From contig CM041294.1 of NCBI GenBank assembly GCA_023052935.1, positions 152,540,899-152,604,898 of the forward strand: a DNA stretch of 64,000 nucleotides, in the 5' to 3' direction. The position numbers and the translations under genes were made by a program. Below are positions 1-12,412 of the stretch, one piece after another (positions within the stretch are counted from its first letter, which is position 1; each line of letters begins with the position of its first letter). The stretch is from Piezodorus guildinii. Taxonomy: Eukaryota; Arthropoda; Insecta; Hemiptera; Pentatomidae. The notes under the pieces were generated by a model, which worked only from the letters and a program-made list of their open reading frames with translations, was not told the DNA's origin and ran no database searches.

Positions 1-597
1 TTCTTTCTCCTCACTGTTTCTTTTAATGGTTTTTATTTATTTATTTTTTCCTTTATTATATTATTTTTTATTGTTTGAGAAATTTTATTTTAAAATGGAA
101 AATACTTTATTTTTTTGGATAGAAGATCTTTTATTTATTTACTTTATTTTGAAGATATATCTGTATATCTGGACCAAATTTCATTTTTATCTATTATTAT
201 GCTTCATCAGTGGTTATTCTCATTTAATAGAAACTGGGATATGTTTGTTAAATATCCAGTATTTTTTTTTCTTTCTCCTCACTGTTTCTTTTAATGGTTT
301 TTATTTATTTATTTTTTCCTTTATTATATTATTTTTTATTGTTTGAGAAATTTTATTTTAAAATGGAAAATACTTTATTTTTTTTGGATAGAAGATATTG
401 TATTTATTTACTTTATTTTGAAGATATATCTGTATATCTGGACCAAATTTCATTTCTATCTATTATTATGCTTCATCAGTGGTTATTCACATTTAATAGA
501 AACTGGGATATGTTTGTTAAATATCCAGTATTATTTTCTTCTTAGTATTTCTTTTAATTGTTTTTATTTTATTTTCTCTCTCTCGACTGTTATATAA
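1..597. repeat. 268-bp AT-rich tandem repeat, about 2.2 copies
   Basis: A unit beginning TTCTTTCTCCTCACTG at position 1 recurs 268 bases later with only a few changes. A third, partial and more diverged unit begins near 533. The open frames seen here are by-products of this AT-rich repeat and have no protein-like composition. The array reaches the window edge, so it may continue upstream. This is satellite-like or a local tandem duplication. Confidence 0.85.
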
Positions 598-601
598 CCT
601 T

Positions 602-630
602 TATTGGATTTATGTATATATGTGTGTGTA

Positions 631-713
<83 letters not shown>
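602..713. repeat. (TG)n(TA)n compound microsatellite
   Basis: A run of TG dinucleotides passes directly into a long TA run, just upstream of the family A LINE. Confidence 0.95.
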
Positions 714-715
<2 letters not shown>

Positions 716-857
716 TTTGTATTGGCTTAAAAAACATATCTGTAATTTACAGTTCCACTTTTTCTCAATGTAAAATAGAGTGCTGGATGAAAAACTATTA
801 TATCCCTACCTTCAACCCTAATCCTCTTTTCAGTCTTTCCCCCTCAACCCTTACATT

Positions 858-3335
858 ATGACTAATATCCTAACTTCCTGTCACATCAACGCACAATCTC
901 TCCTAGCCCACTATGATGAATTCCAACTATATTTCCTTGACAATTTTTATCACATAGTAGCCGTATCCGAAACATGGTTAAAACCATTTATCCCCTCCTC
1001 TCAGGTTTCCCTTCCAAATTACTCCTTTCTCAGACATGACCGATCTGATCGCAGGGGAGGTGGAGTCGGGCTGTATATTCATGATAGCCTGAAAGCCAAA
1101 ATCCTACTGAAGTGCCCTCCTAACCCCCTTCCTCACATAGAATACATGTTTGTTGAAATTTCAACCATCTCCTCACCCTTGCTATACGCCGTTATCTACC
1201 GACCTCCCCGTGTTCCATTTGATGACCTCTTCCAATCCTCCCTTGTCCAACTGGTCTCAGCATATAACAATATAATTATTTCTGGTGACTTCAATACTAA
1301 TATGTTATCTGAGTCCAGTGACAAATCCTTCCTTATAGATCTAATATACTCCCTCAATCTTTATCTTGTTCCTTACTATCCTACCCACCACACACAACAC
1401 TCAGATACCTGGTTAGACCTCCATATTTCTGATTCTCCTACAAAAATTATTTCCTCCTCACAGCACCCCGTTCCGTTTCTTTCATCACACGACCTTATCC
1501 ATATCGCATATAACCTACCTGTCAAATCCTTTACACCAAAAATTATATCATATCGTAATTTGGACCTTCTTTCCCATGAATCCCTTCAACCTGATCTTGA
1601 CTCCATCCACTGGGACTATCTATACTCCTACAACTCCATTGATCTTAAGGTCTCCTTTCTCACCTCAAACCTACGATCCATATTAGACACCCATGCTCCG
1701 TTAAAAACCAGAACCTTACGCCGTCCTACTGCGCCTTGGCTGACCCCAGAAATAAAGACAATGATGAAAAGAAGAGAAGCGGCAAGACGCAAATTTCGAC
1801 GTACTCGTCAGCAAGATGATTATGCGTCTTTCAAGAAACTTCGAAACGAAACCCAATCCGCAGTACGACGTGCTAAATCTCTCCATATCCATTCTGTCCT
1901 TTCCGAAGCTCCCGATTCTAGATCTAAATGGAAAATTCTTCGTAAATTGTCCTTTCCTGAATCCAATAACCTTAGTTCTTTCCAAATCACCCCTGACGAA
2001 CTCAATAATCATTACATTTCCTCAGCTTCTAATTCCTCAATAGCTCCTGACATTACTTACCGAAGGTTTAATCCTGACAGTTTCTTTTTTTCTCATGTTT
2101 CATACGACGAGCTGCTTGCTACAATCTCAAAATCCCATACCAATGACTATGGACCTGACAATATCCCTGTAAAATTAATAAATTCCAGCCTCCCATCCCT
2201 CATATCCATACTCTATCATATATATAATTTCTCTCTACAAAATTCAATTTTTCCTTCTTCCTGGAAAACTGCCCTCGTCCGACCACTAAATAAAGTTCCA
2301 AATCCTACCTCACCGCAAGATTTCCGTCCTATTTCTCTTCTCTCCAATCTTTCAAAACCGCTCGAACGCCTTGTTCAAACCCAACTCTCAAATTTCCTAG
2401 AAGAAAACTCCCTTCTTAGTCCTCACCAATCCGGTTTTCGATCTGGTTATTCTACCCAATCCGCTCTCCTTAAAATAACACAAGACCTCCAAACTGCCAT
2501 TGATCGCCAACAAATAACAATTCTTATCCTTCTCGATTTCTCAAAGGCGTTTGACACCGTTGACCATAGCATCCTTCTTACCAAACTCCAAAATCTTCCA
2601 GTATCCAACAGTGCTTTGCGCTGGTTTCAATCCTTTCTCTCCGATCGTTCTCAGTACGTAGTAGTGCCAGACCAGCCCCCATCCTCAACCTTGCCCCTTT
2701 CCTGCGGTGTCCCACAGGGGTCGTCTCTATCTCCTACTCTATTTGCTATTTATATTAATGACCTGCCTCTCCATATTAATCACGCTAAATACCACCTCTA
2801 TGCAGACGATTTTCAAATTTACCTTTCCTTCCCACCTCCCGACCTATTACCAGCAACAAAAAGACTACAAGAGGACTTAGATCGAATAAGTCACTGGGCT
2901 GTAGTCAACAAACTAAAACTAAATATTGAAAAAACAAAGGCCATTGTAATAGGATCCCATCACTTCTTGAAAACTGTTCCACATATCCCAACCCTCTTCC
3001 TAAATGGTAATCCTATTAAGTTTTATCCGACCGTCAGGAATCTGGGAGTAACCTTTGATCAAACCCTCTCTTTCAAGAACCATATTTCCGAAATTTCCCG
3101 CCGCACCTTTTACACCTTAAAGCGACTGAATTCCCTTCGTCACCTATTCCCGTATGAAACCCGGAAGCTCCTCGTTACCTCTCTAATATTCCCCCACTTC
3201 GACTACTGCTGTACCGTATACGGTTGTGTTTCTGGGGATCTCGAAGTAAAAATAAAACGCCTAATTAATTGCTTTGTTCGATTTGTCTTCGGGTCCCGAG
3301 ATACACCTCCGTCTCCGAATTTTATAGCGAGTTGA
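858..3335 (+). CDS. LINE ORF2: apurinic-like endonuclease plus reverse transcriptase
   Basis: This 825-residue frame encodes the enzyme that nicks target DNA and copies element RNA at the nick. Residues 5-220 are an exonuclease-endonuclease-phosphatase domain: SETWL at 37-41, SGDFN at 142-146, and the closing SHD with H211 and D212. The reverse transcriptase covers roughly 440-720: LLDFSKAFDTVDH with Asp560, GVPQGSSLSP near 617, and YADD at 648-651. All the catalytic residues I can identify are kept. The ATG used is the first in frame and sits about at the expected start of the endonuclease fold, so few if any residues are missing. The frame is lost at the C-terminus by a shift near 3325. The family is CR1/Jockey group; the precise clade is not resolved here. 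Confidence 0.9.
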   Translation: MTNILTSCHINAQSLLAHYDEFQLYFLDNFYHIVAVSETWLKPFIPSSQVSLPNYSFLRHDRSDRRGGGVGLYIHDSLKAKILLKCPPNPLPHIEYMFVEISTISSPLLYAVIYRPPRVPFDDLFQSSLVQLVSAYNNIIISGDFNTNMLSESSDKSFLIDLIYSLNLYLVPYYPTHHTQHSDTWLDLHISDSPTKIISSSQHPVPFLSSHDLIHIAYNLPVKSFTPKIISYRNLDLLSHESLQPDLDSIHWDYLYSYNSIDLKVSFLTSNLRSILDTHAPLKTRTLRRPTAPWLTPEIKTMMKRREAARRKFRRTRQQDDYASFKKLRNETQSAVRRAKSLHIHSVLSEAPDSRSKWKILRKLSFPESNNLSSFQITPDELNNHYISSASNSSIAPDITYRRFNPDSFFFSHVSYDELLATISKSHTNDYGPDNIPVKLINSSLPSLISILYHIYNFSLQNSIFPSSWKTALVRPLNKVPNPTSPQDFRPISLLSNLSKPLERLVQTQLSNFLEENSLLSPHQSGFRSGYSTQSALLKITQDLQTAIDRQQITILILLDFSKAFDTVDHSILLTKLQNLPVSNSALRWFQSFLSDRSQYVVVPDQPPSSTLPLSCGVPQGSSLSPTLFAIYINDLPLHINHAKYHLYADDFQIYLSFPPPDLLPATKRLQEDLDRISHWAVVNKLKLNIEKTKAIVIGSHHFLKTVPHIPTLFLNGNPIKFYPTVRNLGVTFDQTLSFKNHISEISRRTFYTLKRLNSLRHLFPYETRKLLVTSLIFPHFDYCCTVYGCVSGDLEVKIKRLINCFVRFVFGSRDTPPSPNFIAS

Positions 3336-3658
3336 AGTGGCTTTATCCTTCTAATCGTCGGAAGTATTCCCTTGCATCATTCCTATACCAAGTTATTTAA
3401 TCCCGGCGTCCATCATACATTTTCAACCTTTTACAATTCAAATCCTCTGTCCATTCCCGCTGTACACGCTCTAGGCCTTCAGATTTATACACAACGGCCC
3501 ACCAATCTGCACATTTTGACAGATCGTTCCTTATCCGATCCTCAATCCTATGGAATTCTATTCCTCTTTCTATCCGTCACTCCAACTCTCTTCCTGTATT
3601 CAAATCCCGCTTATTCATTCATCTCATGACCATCCAGTCAGAACAAAATTGTAATTGA
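3327..3658 (+). pseudogene. Frameshifted C-terminal tail of the family A LINE ORF2
   Basis: Just before the ORF2 stop, the homologous C-terminal sequence continues in another frame (YSELKWLYPSNRR..., later LWNSIPLSIRHSNSLP). The same segment is recognisable on the minus strand at 60.4-60.9 kb. That comparison shows a frameshift near 3325 and a TAA at 3398-3400 where the other copy has a lysine AAA codon. The frame then stays open to a TGA at 3656-3658. The WNSIP...SL...FK pattern is typical of CR1-group LINE termini. Confidence 0.7.
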
Positions 3659-3820
3659 CTCTATTTTATTCTATTTTCAACATATTTGCATATGTCTGTT
3701 TTCTGTTAGTTCTAGTCAAATTGTTTATAAATAATTAATTTCTCTAAGACTCTTAAGTCCAATTTACATGTTATGTAGATGTTATTATAAAGGGACTTGT
3801 CCCAGAATAATAAAGAATTT

Positions 3821-4812
<992 letters not shown>

Positions 4813-4879
4813 TTATCAAAAATAATCATATCAAGTTGAACGAATTTTATATTCAATTAAAAGAGAAAACTGTAAAAAA

Positions 4880-4960
4880 ATTTTTTTTTTAAAACAGATT
4901 TATTGCTATTTAAAACTGTACAATGATATACATCTAGTAAATGAGATACAAGATACAAAT
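4880..4960 (-). mobile_element. 3' tail fragment of a Jockey-family LINE
   Basis: A T run followed by sequence reading, in complement, ACAGTTTTAAATAGCAATAAA. This matches the ACAGTTGTAAAT...AATAAA 3' ends of the family B Jockey copies elsewhere in the window. Confidence 0.5.
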
Positions 4961-4963
4961 GTC

Positions 4964-5437
4964 ATGATTCATATGTGGGGATTACGCTTCACAAATTTTT
5001 GGAATCGCAAAAAAAACACACATATTAAAAAATTAAAGATATTTCAGGCCAAAACTTTCAGAACAATCACACAATCCCCCTGGCATGTAAGCAACATAAC
5101 ATTACACAAAGACTTACATATGCAAACTGTACAAGAACAAATAAAGACTCACTATAAAAAATTTCACAACAAGCTTCTAGGACATCCCAATAAACTTATA
5201 CAAGACATGCCTAACAACATCCGCAGAAGGCTGAGAAGGAGTTAGATGAGAGACCTCCTTAAATAAAAAAAAAAAAAAAATAAATAAAAAAAAATAGAAA
5301 ATAAAGACTGAAGAATAGCCACTGAGTAATTCTCTTCCTCATGCCTGACACGCCATTTTATTATTGTACCACATTTTTCCAGATCTCATTCGCTAGTTGT
5401 TTATAATTAACAGTTGTGAATTTAAAAATAAAGAGAA
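4964..5437 (+). mobile_element. Jockey-clade LINE 3' fragment (reverse transcriptase C-terminus)
   Basis: A 93-residue frame at 4964-5245 has the Jockey C-terminal pattern: a QAKTFRTITQSPWHVSN segment, then LHKDL, and a basic RRRLRRS end. This corresponds to the QSKILRxIxNAPYFVTN...IHKDL region of family B but is clearly diverged, so it is a different Jockey subfamily. A rich tracts follow at 5262-5295, and a 3' UTR like that of family B (ACAGTTGTGAATTTAAAAA) follows near 5415. The catalytic domain is absent. Confidence 0.75.
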
Positions 5438-5439
5438 AA

Positions 5440-5884
5440 AAATATGTGGGGATACTACCCATTGGCAGCTCTATAAAAACTATGTTAAATTAGAAGGTCT
5501 CGGGGCCATCTTCTTTTCAGACGCCTCGGAGGATTATCAGGAATTGCAGAGGGAGCAAGGATTGATACTAGTGGATTAGAGTGGAAATGGAGTTTGTCAT
5601 GAAAGGAGTGATACCTGGTTCGGACCAAGTCAGGAACATAGGGAACGTTAAGGTCTTTATGGATGAGTTTATTTGTGACAGAATAAGGATCATTGAGGAT
5701 TTTTGATCGCAAGAATTGGAGACGGGATGGTTTAGTAATTTGATGGTTTAGTAGAGTCCCAAATCTCTACTCCGTAAATCCATATGGGTCTTGTGATAGT
5801 CATATTGATGAGCCTTTTGTACTTAAGTGGAAGGTTAGAGCGTTTGTCTAGTAAGTGATGAAGTATTTGAAAACGTAGGGTGCA
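5440..5884 (-). mobile_element. Family B Jockey LINE fragment
   Basis: The minus strand encodes SKILNDPYSVTNKLIHKDL and the terminal PDNPPRRLKRRWPRDLL (75-residue frame at 5485-5712). Upstream coding remnants run to about 5884, where the copy is truncated. It sits tail-to-tail with the preceding Jockey fragment. Only the region after the reverse transcriptase survives. Confidence 0.85.
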
Positions 5885-6060
5885 AATTTTTTTTTTTTAA
5901 TACAATTTTTTTGTTTTTTAACATAATCACAGTAATATAAATGTATAATATACCGCTGGAAAGCTAAAGATTTAAAAACAAAATATTATCTTATACACAA
6001 AATTGTATAACTTAATGTAAAGTGACAAAAAAACAAAATCAATTTAATCTATAGATGCAT
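5885..6060 (-). repeat. Family R fragment
   Basis: Contains the R-specific string CTGGAAAGCTAAAGATTT and the neighbouring CAGTAATATAAATGTATAATATACCG. No R terminus is preserved. Confidence 0.6.
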
Positions 6061-6591
6061 TTATGTTGCAATTTTTGTCAGTAATCATCATAATTATTTA
6101 TCACATCCTAAAACGATTTTCTAAAGTTCAGCATCTTATCAATATGTGTAAGTGTTGATACATAACTTTGTTCATGTTGAACTTTTGTAATGGATGGATG
6201 TAAGTTTAATGAAGACTCTGACAATAGTCCCGCTCACGTGTTTACTCCCGCCAATGTCATATGTTAACCCTCAACCCATGTGAGGCTCCATGATGCTCGC
6301 ATTAATTTTGCAGGATATTTTCCAGCAGTATTCCAGGTAGTGGAAGGTAACATTGTATAATGTGGATAACATGTCTACGTTGTTAGAATGATCCTATCAC
6401 CCCTTGGAAACGAAATAATTATAACAATAGGAAATAGTATCTACTAAAATTCTTCGAGTTTATGTGCCTTTCGTCACTCTTCATTATCATAGGCAAAGTT
6501 CGTATGTTCAATAACATTTAGAGAAAATGTTAGCCAGCAGATATGGTTAATTATTTCCAATCAACAAAATTATAGAAAAACATTTAAAAAA
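6061..6591. other. AT-rich spacer, no gene seen
   Basis: No convincing coding frame or element end. Slightly GC-richer at 6220-6300. Confidence 0.5.
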
Positions 6592-7163
6592 TATGGTGTG
6601 CGGAACACGATTTTCACTCACCTCCAATGTAAAAACCAATTTAAAAAAAATTAAATAAAGTTAGAGACGAAAATAAATTGTTCAAGAATTAATTAAAATA
6701 AATTTCAGGAGAAATCTAATTATCTAACTATGATAATAGGTTAGTTTTATCGGCTTTTCATCACTCTCCATAAACTTTTGCAATTTGGTGTATAAGATAA
6801 TAATTTTTCTAAAATCTTTAGCTTTCTAACGGTATATTATGCGTCTATATTACTGTTTTTATGTTCAAAAACGCAAACATTGCTTAAAAAAAATATTTTA
6901 GGTCTTTTCTCTTTCAGTTGGATATCGAGTTCGTTCAAATTATATATTTATCCATTTTTTATCTGTGTAGACGGCATAGATATTTTTATAGATCCTACGA
7001 AATTAAAGGTACTTTAGAGGAAAAATATCGTCATTTAGGCCCTGTCAGTCAATTTCAATTAGGGACTTTGTCATTTGGAACCAGGGGACCCTAAAACGTG
7101 TGTTGATTCCGTTGAAAACTGGAATTCGAAAATACCCTTACTATATATTCCATATATAGGTAA
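6592..7163 (+). repeat. Family R element, copy with both ends
   Basis: It starts with a worn form of the R left end (TGGTGTGCGGAACACGA then TTTTCACTCACCTCC) and finishes ...CATATATAGGTAAGTGAAAGTAA. An internal deletion has removed part of the middle. Recognisable inner blocks include AAATCTTTAGCTTTCTAACGG, AAATTAAAGGTACTTTAGAGG and CCTAAAACGTGTG. There is no ORF. Confidence 0.8.
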
Positions 7164-7966
7164 GTGAAAGTAATACATTGTTTATGAATTAATTAAATTG
7201 AAATGTGTGCTTTATTAAATAATCTGATATATTACTATCAACAATAATGAGTTAGTTTCTTCGGCTTTTCGCCACTCAACATTAACTTATATAATTTTGT
7301 ATATAAGATAATAATTTTTCTAAAATCTTTAGCTTTCTAACGGTATATTGTACATACATATTACTATTTTTATGTTCCAAAACACAAATATTGCATGCAA
7401 AAGTATTTTTGATCTTTCCTCCTTTCGTGGGATATCGAATCCGTTCAGCTTGTGTAATATTCCGTTTTTTATCAACGCTAACAAGATGACATAGTTAATT
7501 TATTCAAATGTACAAAATTAAAGGCACTTTAGAGGAAGAAAATTTAAACTATCGGCATTTAAGCCCTGTCTAACGAAATCTATATCGTAATAAAGCCCAT
7601 TAAAGTTTACATCGATACAGTGAGTTTAATAAAAATCGTTAGAGCCGTTTTTGAGAAAGTCGTAAATTGGTGAAAAATTGCATGGTATAAACGAGATCTT
7701 TCGATCAGCCGATTTTGATTAAACAGTTGTTGTAACATCTATGGCCTAAGTTGTCTCAAATATGATATTTCAGTTTCGTACGACTTATCGCGCTAGACTT
7801 ACCACAAATACACGGATACATGGACACACATACCCTCTTGTGGGACTTGGTTATGTAGCCTCAGGGGTCCTAAAAACGTGTATTTCCGTTGAAAACTGGA
7901 ATTCGAAAATTTCCACGATCGCAATACTTTCCCTTACTATATATTTCATATATAGGTAATTGGGAG
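7164..7966 (+). repeat. Family R element, second copy in tandem
   Basis: It follows the preceding R copy in the same orientation and ends CATATATAGGTAATTGGGAGTAA. The middle is fuller here: GCCCTGTC, AATCGTTAGAGCCGTTTTTG, TTTCAGTTTCGTACGACTTA, then CGTGTATTTCCGTTGAAAAC. A 65-codon frame inside has no recognisable protein content. Confidence 0.8.
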
Positions 7967-8565
7967 TAATACAAAGTAAAAAATATTGTTAGGCTTAATA
8001 TGTCTTATAAATGTCATATTCTAATATCAGATTAAGTTACTACACTCAAGTGTAATAAATAAGTCCATACGACCCATCGTCCGATTTTTAACAGTTAGAG
8101 AGGAAAATGAAATTTTCAGTTTTTTTGTTATCAAAGGTTTCCATCAGAAATAAGCTCTTTCCAGCTTTCTCCAGCAGAGAGCTCCTAACCAAACAAACAA
8201 TACCTACAATCAGAAAAACGTTCTCAGAATATTCTAAGCACTGTCTTTCTATAAAAGCGATGTTCTTGGTAATGTAAACATCAGGTTATAAAATGTTGAA
8301 ATGAGCGGTGTACCACTTTTTGGATTCCAACAGAAGAGAGCCTTGAGAGTCTTATCAGTTCACAAAATGAAAAGCAAACTCGATTTAGAAAACTGAGCAA
8401 TTACCCCCACCCCTCCACTACTTTAGGCTAAGTAGCCCTACTTAAGACCTCTGCAATGGCCGTTATCAAAATTAAATTTTTATCTGATTTTTTTTTTTTT
8501 TTTTTATAGTTTATTACACAAGCTTGCTTAGGCTGGCTTTCTTTAGTTCTCAATCTTATGTTATA
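7967..8565. repeat. Spacer containing an F3 foldback-arm relative
   Basis: About 7980-8165 resembles the complement of the right arm of the foldback at 15.19-15.42 kb (TCTTATAAATGTC, CATACGACCCAT, GTCCGAT, GAAATTTTCAG). The remainder, including a T run near 8490-8507, shows no gene. Confidence 0.5.
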
Positions 8566-9279
8566 TATTAGGGGGACCGGAAAGCGATGTCGTTTCTGAG
8601 GATGTCAATACTTGATTGTCATTTGTCAGGTCATCGTTTGATTAAGAGGCGTGCCTAAGATGTTAAATTATAGTGATGAAGAAGTACACATCTAGCTTTG
8701 CATGATCTTTGAATTTTGCAAGAGAAGAAATACAACAGTTGCTACCAAAATCATTTGCGATGTTTATCAAAATGCATTGGACATTCGTAATGCCAAAGAT
8801 GGTTTTCCAAGTTCAAATCGGGTATTTTTTATCTTTCTGACTCATATCGATCAGTGAGATCATCAACGTTTATTTTTATTTTATTAAACGTTAAACGTTT
8901 ATTTTATTTTTTTAACTTTAACCTGGTTCATATTTATGTTTGACTAATGGCGTTATATTTATTCTTACTATTGGTTATTCTTATAGTTACTTGTTTTCAA
9001 CTATTAGTTGTTATTTGTTTTTAACTAAAATTATTGTTTAACCTATATTGTTTTTCTAAAATGAGAGTCTGGTAGGGATGACCGAGATGTTTTGTGCCAA
9101 TAAAATATAACAATCAACCAACCAACCATCAACCTTAGACTACCACGTGTTAAGAGAGGTGTCAGACTTGTCCAACCTTGGTCGACCATCCAAGAACATT
9201 TGAAATCCTGAGCATATTGCTAATGCAGACTTCTACAGCGAGCAATTGCAAATCTTTAATTGAAAATTGGCCAACAATT
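8566..9279 (+). mobile_element. Decayed mariner (M3), interrupted
   Basis: 8568-8600 looks like a mariner end (TATTAGGGGGACCGGAAAG). Downstream, 8690-8820 translates to EFCKRRNTTVATKIICDVYQNAL, matching the N-terminal helix-turn-helix region of mariner transposases. 9117-9279 translates to pieces resembling the central region (HIANADFYSEQLQ, KLANN). Between them, 8830-9115 resembles a LINE 3' UTR ending CCAATAAAATATAAC. All frames are broken. Assignment rests on short matches, so confidence is modest. Confidence 0.4.
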
Positions 9280-9662
9280 GAGACGTTGATTTCCAAATGG
9301 TACTATATCCATTCTAGGAAATTTTACAGGAGACGCGAAAATCACTAATTATTATATTATTAAATTACCTAATTTGATTGTTTTCGCATAAAAATACAGA
9401 ATTGTTTTTTTAGTATATTGATAACATCATATTAAAGCTATGAAATGAGATGTTTTGGTATAATTTAGAACGAAATTAAATGTGTAATTAGTTCCTTTAG
9501 AAAATAATTATATTTCTAAATTGCGTTTATAAAGGACTTAGGTGTACATTAGATAAAATCAAATAGAAGATTTTGATAAAACTAAATTATGAGAATACAA
9601 ATATGTAAAAAAATCAATTTTGTAAAAAATGCCCTTTAGTACCTTTAGGAAATCAACGTCAC
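9280..9662. mobile_element. 383-bp MITE with GAGACGTTGATTTCC ends
   Basis: The left end reads GAGACGTTGATTTCCAAATG and the right end is its complement (AGGAAATCAACGTC). Flanking tetranucleotides are AATT and AACT, consistent with a 4-bp target duplication with one mutation. A second copy in reverse orientation is at 53350-53731. It has no coding capacity. The superfamily is unassigned. Confidence 0.8.
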
Positions 9663-10694
9663 AACTGAGACGTCAGATGGTCAGAAGATGGTCAGATGGT
9701 CAAGACGTATTGTCTGTATTCTAGGCTTGTAATAATAAAAGACAACGAATACTTTGGAAGATTTCACGACCATTTAAAATCATGGTATTGGATGAATTTG
9801 ATGTGGTGACGCTTCTCATTTCCGTGAGGGCAGTCGTGAGAGTCCTTAGTGAGAAGTACTTCCCCTGAGGTCCTGTGAGGGGGAATAAGGACTGTTATGG
9901 TCCTGATGACCTTATGACCCAGACTCCTGCGACCCGGCAACCTCTCGCTAATGGGTCACTTTGTCTACTCCCCTTCCTCTCATTCCCTACAATTTAATTT
10001 CACGTCTCATTTGGTCTCACCGCAATACATGCTCTGTATTACATTACATATAGAAGTGGAAAATAAATTGTATTTTGTTTTGATACGTTCAAAAATAAAA
10101 TAATACTGAAGAATACTTTTCGTTACTGATATAGCTGTTTTTAAAAAACGTTTTATTTTTATGAAATAATCAAAATAATTAATAATCATGCAACCTCCCC
10201 AAAAAGGGTGCCATGGCATGCGAAAACAGTTGTTCTATTAACTTCTACGTTTGGATTTAGTTAAAAGCTTTTTACTTAATTCATTTTTAATGTAGCCCAT
10301 ATATCAAACTTATCAGCCGTGTAGTGACCCTGTGGTATTGGGACCCCACCTGGGGCCCCCAAGCCTCTATAAAGTGGGTTCTCAAAGATTGGAGAAAAAC
10401 CTGGTGGATAAGCGTGAACTAGTCCTAATCACTTTCTTGCACCTTCTAGCCGTAGGCCGTGAAATAGTACGAACTCTATAAGTACTGAATCCAAGACCCT
10501 TCATGGGCTACGGAGGGATATGTTTTTTTAGATTTGTGTACCAAATGTGTAATAAAAAAATAGAGTAATGATAATAAAATAAATTCCCAAAAGTAATATG
10601 ATGATTATAATAAAATAAATCTCATAGCTCCATAATTCATGTAAAATTATGATGGTTGATTTAAGGACTTAGATAAAAGAACAAAAAAAAAAAA
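9663..10694. other. Non-coding spacer with two GC-richer patches
   Basis: 9780-9990 and 10310-10530 are GC-richer than their surroundings (for example GGGACCCCACCTGGGGCCCC near 10340) but carry no sustained reading frame. They may be worn repeats or regulatory DNA. I cannot say which. Confidence 0.4.
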
Positions 10695-11665
10695 AAACAA
10701 CTATATATCGTAAGATCCTTGTATCCTCTCTAATTTTCCCTCAGTTTGATTATGGATGTTTGGTTTATAGCGGCCTCTCGATAATTGCTAGAGAAACGAT
10801 TGAAGATCAATGGACCACTTTTTAAGATTCTCTTCTGCACGTGAAGGCGGTTTCATGTATCCCATCTTTATACCGAATCAAAATGGCTCTCTCCCCACAC
10901 CCGTAGGCAATACTTCCTTGTACCCTTCCTATACCAAACCATCAACTCCCAACACCCTCCCTATATCTAAAATCTCCTGCAGTTTAAACCCTCAATTCAT
11001 CCACTAGAGACGTGATCCCGTCCATTCAATCTTTTTATCTTTTTCAACAGAACAAAAAAAAATATATGCTCCTTCCTGGCCCGTTCCTCTAGTATCTGGA
11101 ATTCCCTTATCTCAAACATCCTTCATGCTCCCATCTTTTGCACATTAAAATACCTTCTCTTTCAGCATCTGTTTGGATCCCAAAATTGTATTTATTTATG
11201 AAGTTTAAACCTTTTTATCTAGTAAACTTCTTTTGGTATTTTTTTTTTTTTTTAATATTCATATTATCACTAGACGTATTCACTTCTTATTATTATATTA
11301 TATTGTTTTTATTTATATTTGATTGTTTTATCTTTTATTAATTCTTGGCCAGACATAGATTCTTTGTTATTTGAAAGCTAATGTTATTCTTAGAATACTA
11401 AGTACCTGAATTATGTTACTATTTTTTTTTTCTTTTATATTTAAACTCTGTTCATTTATTTTTCATTTTGCCCAGCACAATTAGTTTTTGAAGATGTTTT
11501 TTTTAAATTGATCTATTGTGTTGTATATATACTCATACATAATTGTAAATAGTAGTTAATTATGTTCATTTTATCTGTTGGCCAGACCTATTGTGTACTT
11601 TAAGTGTATAAATTTGATATTCTTATCCGATCCCAGAATAAAAATTATTTTTTATTCTATTCTAT
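10695..11665 (+). mobile_element. Family A LINE 3' fragment
   Basis: Begins inside the reverse transcriptase tail: frames broken, but LVSSLIFPQFDYGCLVYSG aligns with TSLIFPHFDYCCTVYG of the copy at 858-3335. It continues through the C-terminal region and the 3' UTR to ATCCCAGAATAAAAATT, the counterpart of the GTCCCAGAATAATAAAG end of the first copy. It is 5' truncated and inactive. Confidence 0.75.
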
Positions 11666-12412
11666 ATATTGAATTAATTTTAATTCTATTGATACAAGGT
11701 TTAGAAAAGCTGGAATTAAATAAAAGCCGTGAAAATATCATTGTAAATTATATCAGCGTACGAATCAATGAATTTTACTTAACAATCCGAACAATACTAA
11801 CCAACGATTTATCTATGAAAAAAAAGAAAAAATAATTTAAAAATAAATGGAAAAGTGCGTTAATTTAGCTTTGTGCTTCTTTCTATCCCACCTTGAGGTA
11901 TAGGCTGCTTTTAGGTCAAACACTGTTTGTTCTCGAACTTTTTTTTTTTAACAACTCTTTTAGTAGTTTCATATTTATGACTTCAACTGTTGAAATGAAA
12001 ACTTAGAAGATATCTGCACCTGGGAGGAGTACTTAAAAGTTCTTCGGAGTAGTTTCAACAATAATGGACTTCAAAATCGTCGCGTTGCTTTAAAAAAAAA
12101 AAAAAAAAAAAACAGCAGTAAGTTTAACAAGGATAATACAATGAAAAAAAAGATTTAAATTAAACAAGGTTTTTGTCTAATTTGGGAAAGTTTCAATGTC
12201 TGGTTAACAGTTTTGTTAACCTCATAGTTGGCTTGTTTATAGTAGTTGTATATTAATCTTATCAACTTAAGAATAACATTGAAATAACATACTAGACCTT
12301 AAGTAGAAGAGCTAAAACGGTAATTCGGACAAATACTCAAAAAATCCCATCTGCTATTTAGTCGGCTACTAATTTTCTAGGACAGCGTTGACTCCAAAAA
12401 CTGCATTTATTA
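11666..12412. other. AT-rich spacer, no gene seen
   Basis: Only A and T runs and short chance frames were seen. Confidence 0.5.

Larger units (their letters stand above)
714..3855 (+). mobile_element. Family A non-LTR retrotransposon (LINE), near-complete 3' portion
   Basis: The element holds an endonuclease-reverse transcriptase ORF, a C-terminal tail in a shifted frame, a 3' UTR, an AATAAAG-type signal near 3810 and a long A run at 3824-3855. No gag-like ORF1 is present upstream, where only a microsatellite and satellite-like DNA are found. The copy is therefore 5' truncated, or the element lacks ORF1. The exact 5' end cannot be placed. Related 3' fragments lie at 10.7, 21.4, 23.7 and 60.0 kb. 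Confidence 0.85.

Noticed and set aside
26..597. Hydrophobic small-protein genes in the first 600 bases
   Set aside because: The frames repeat with the 268-bp unit and reflect AT-rich DNA read as Phe, Leu and Ile.
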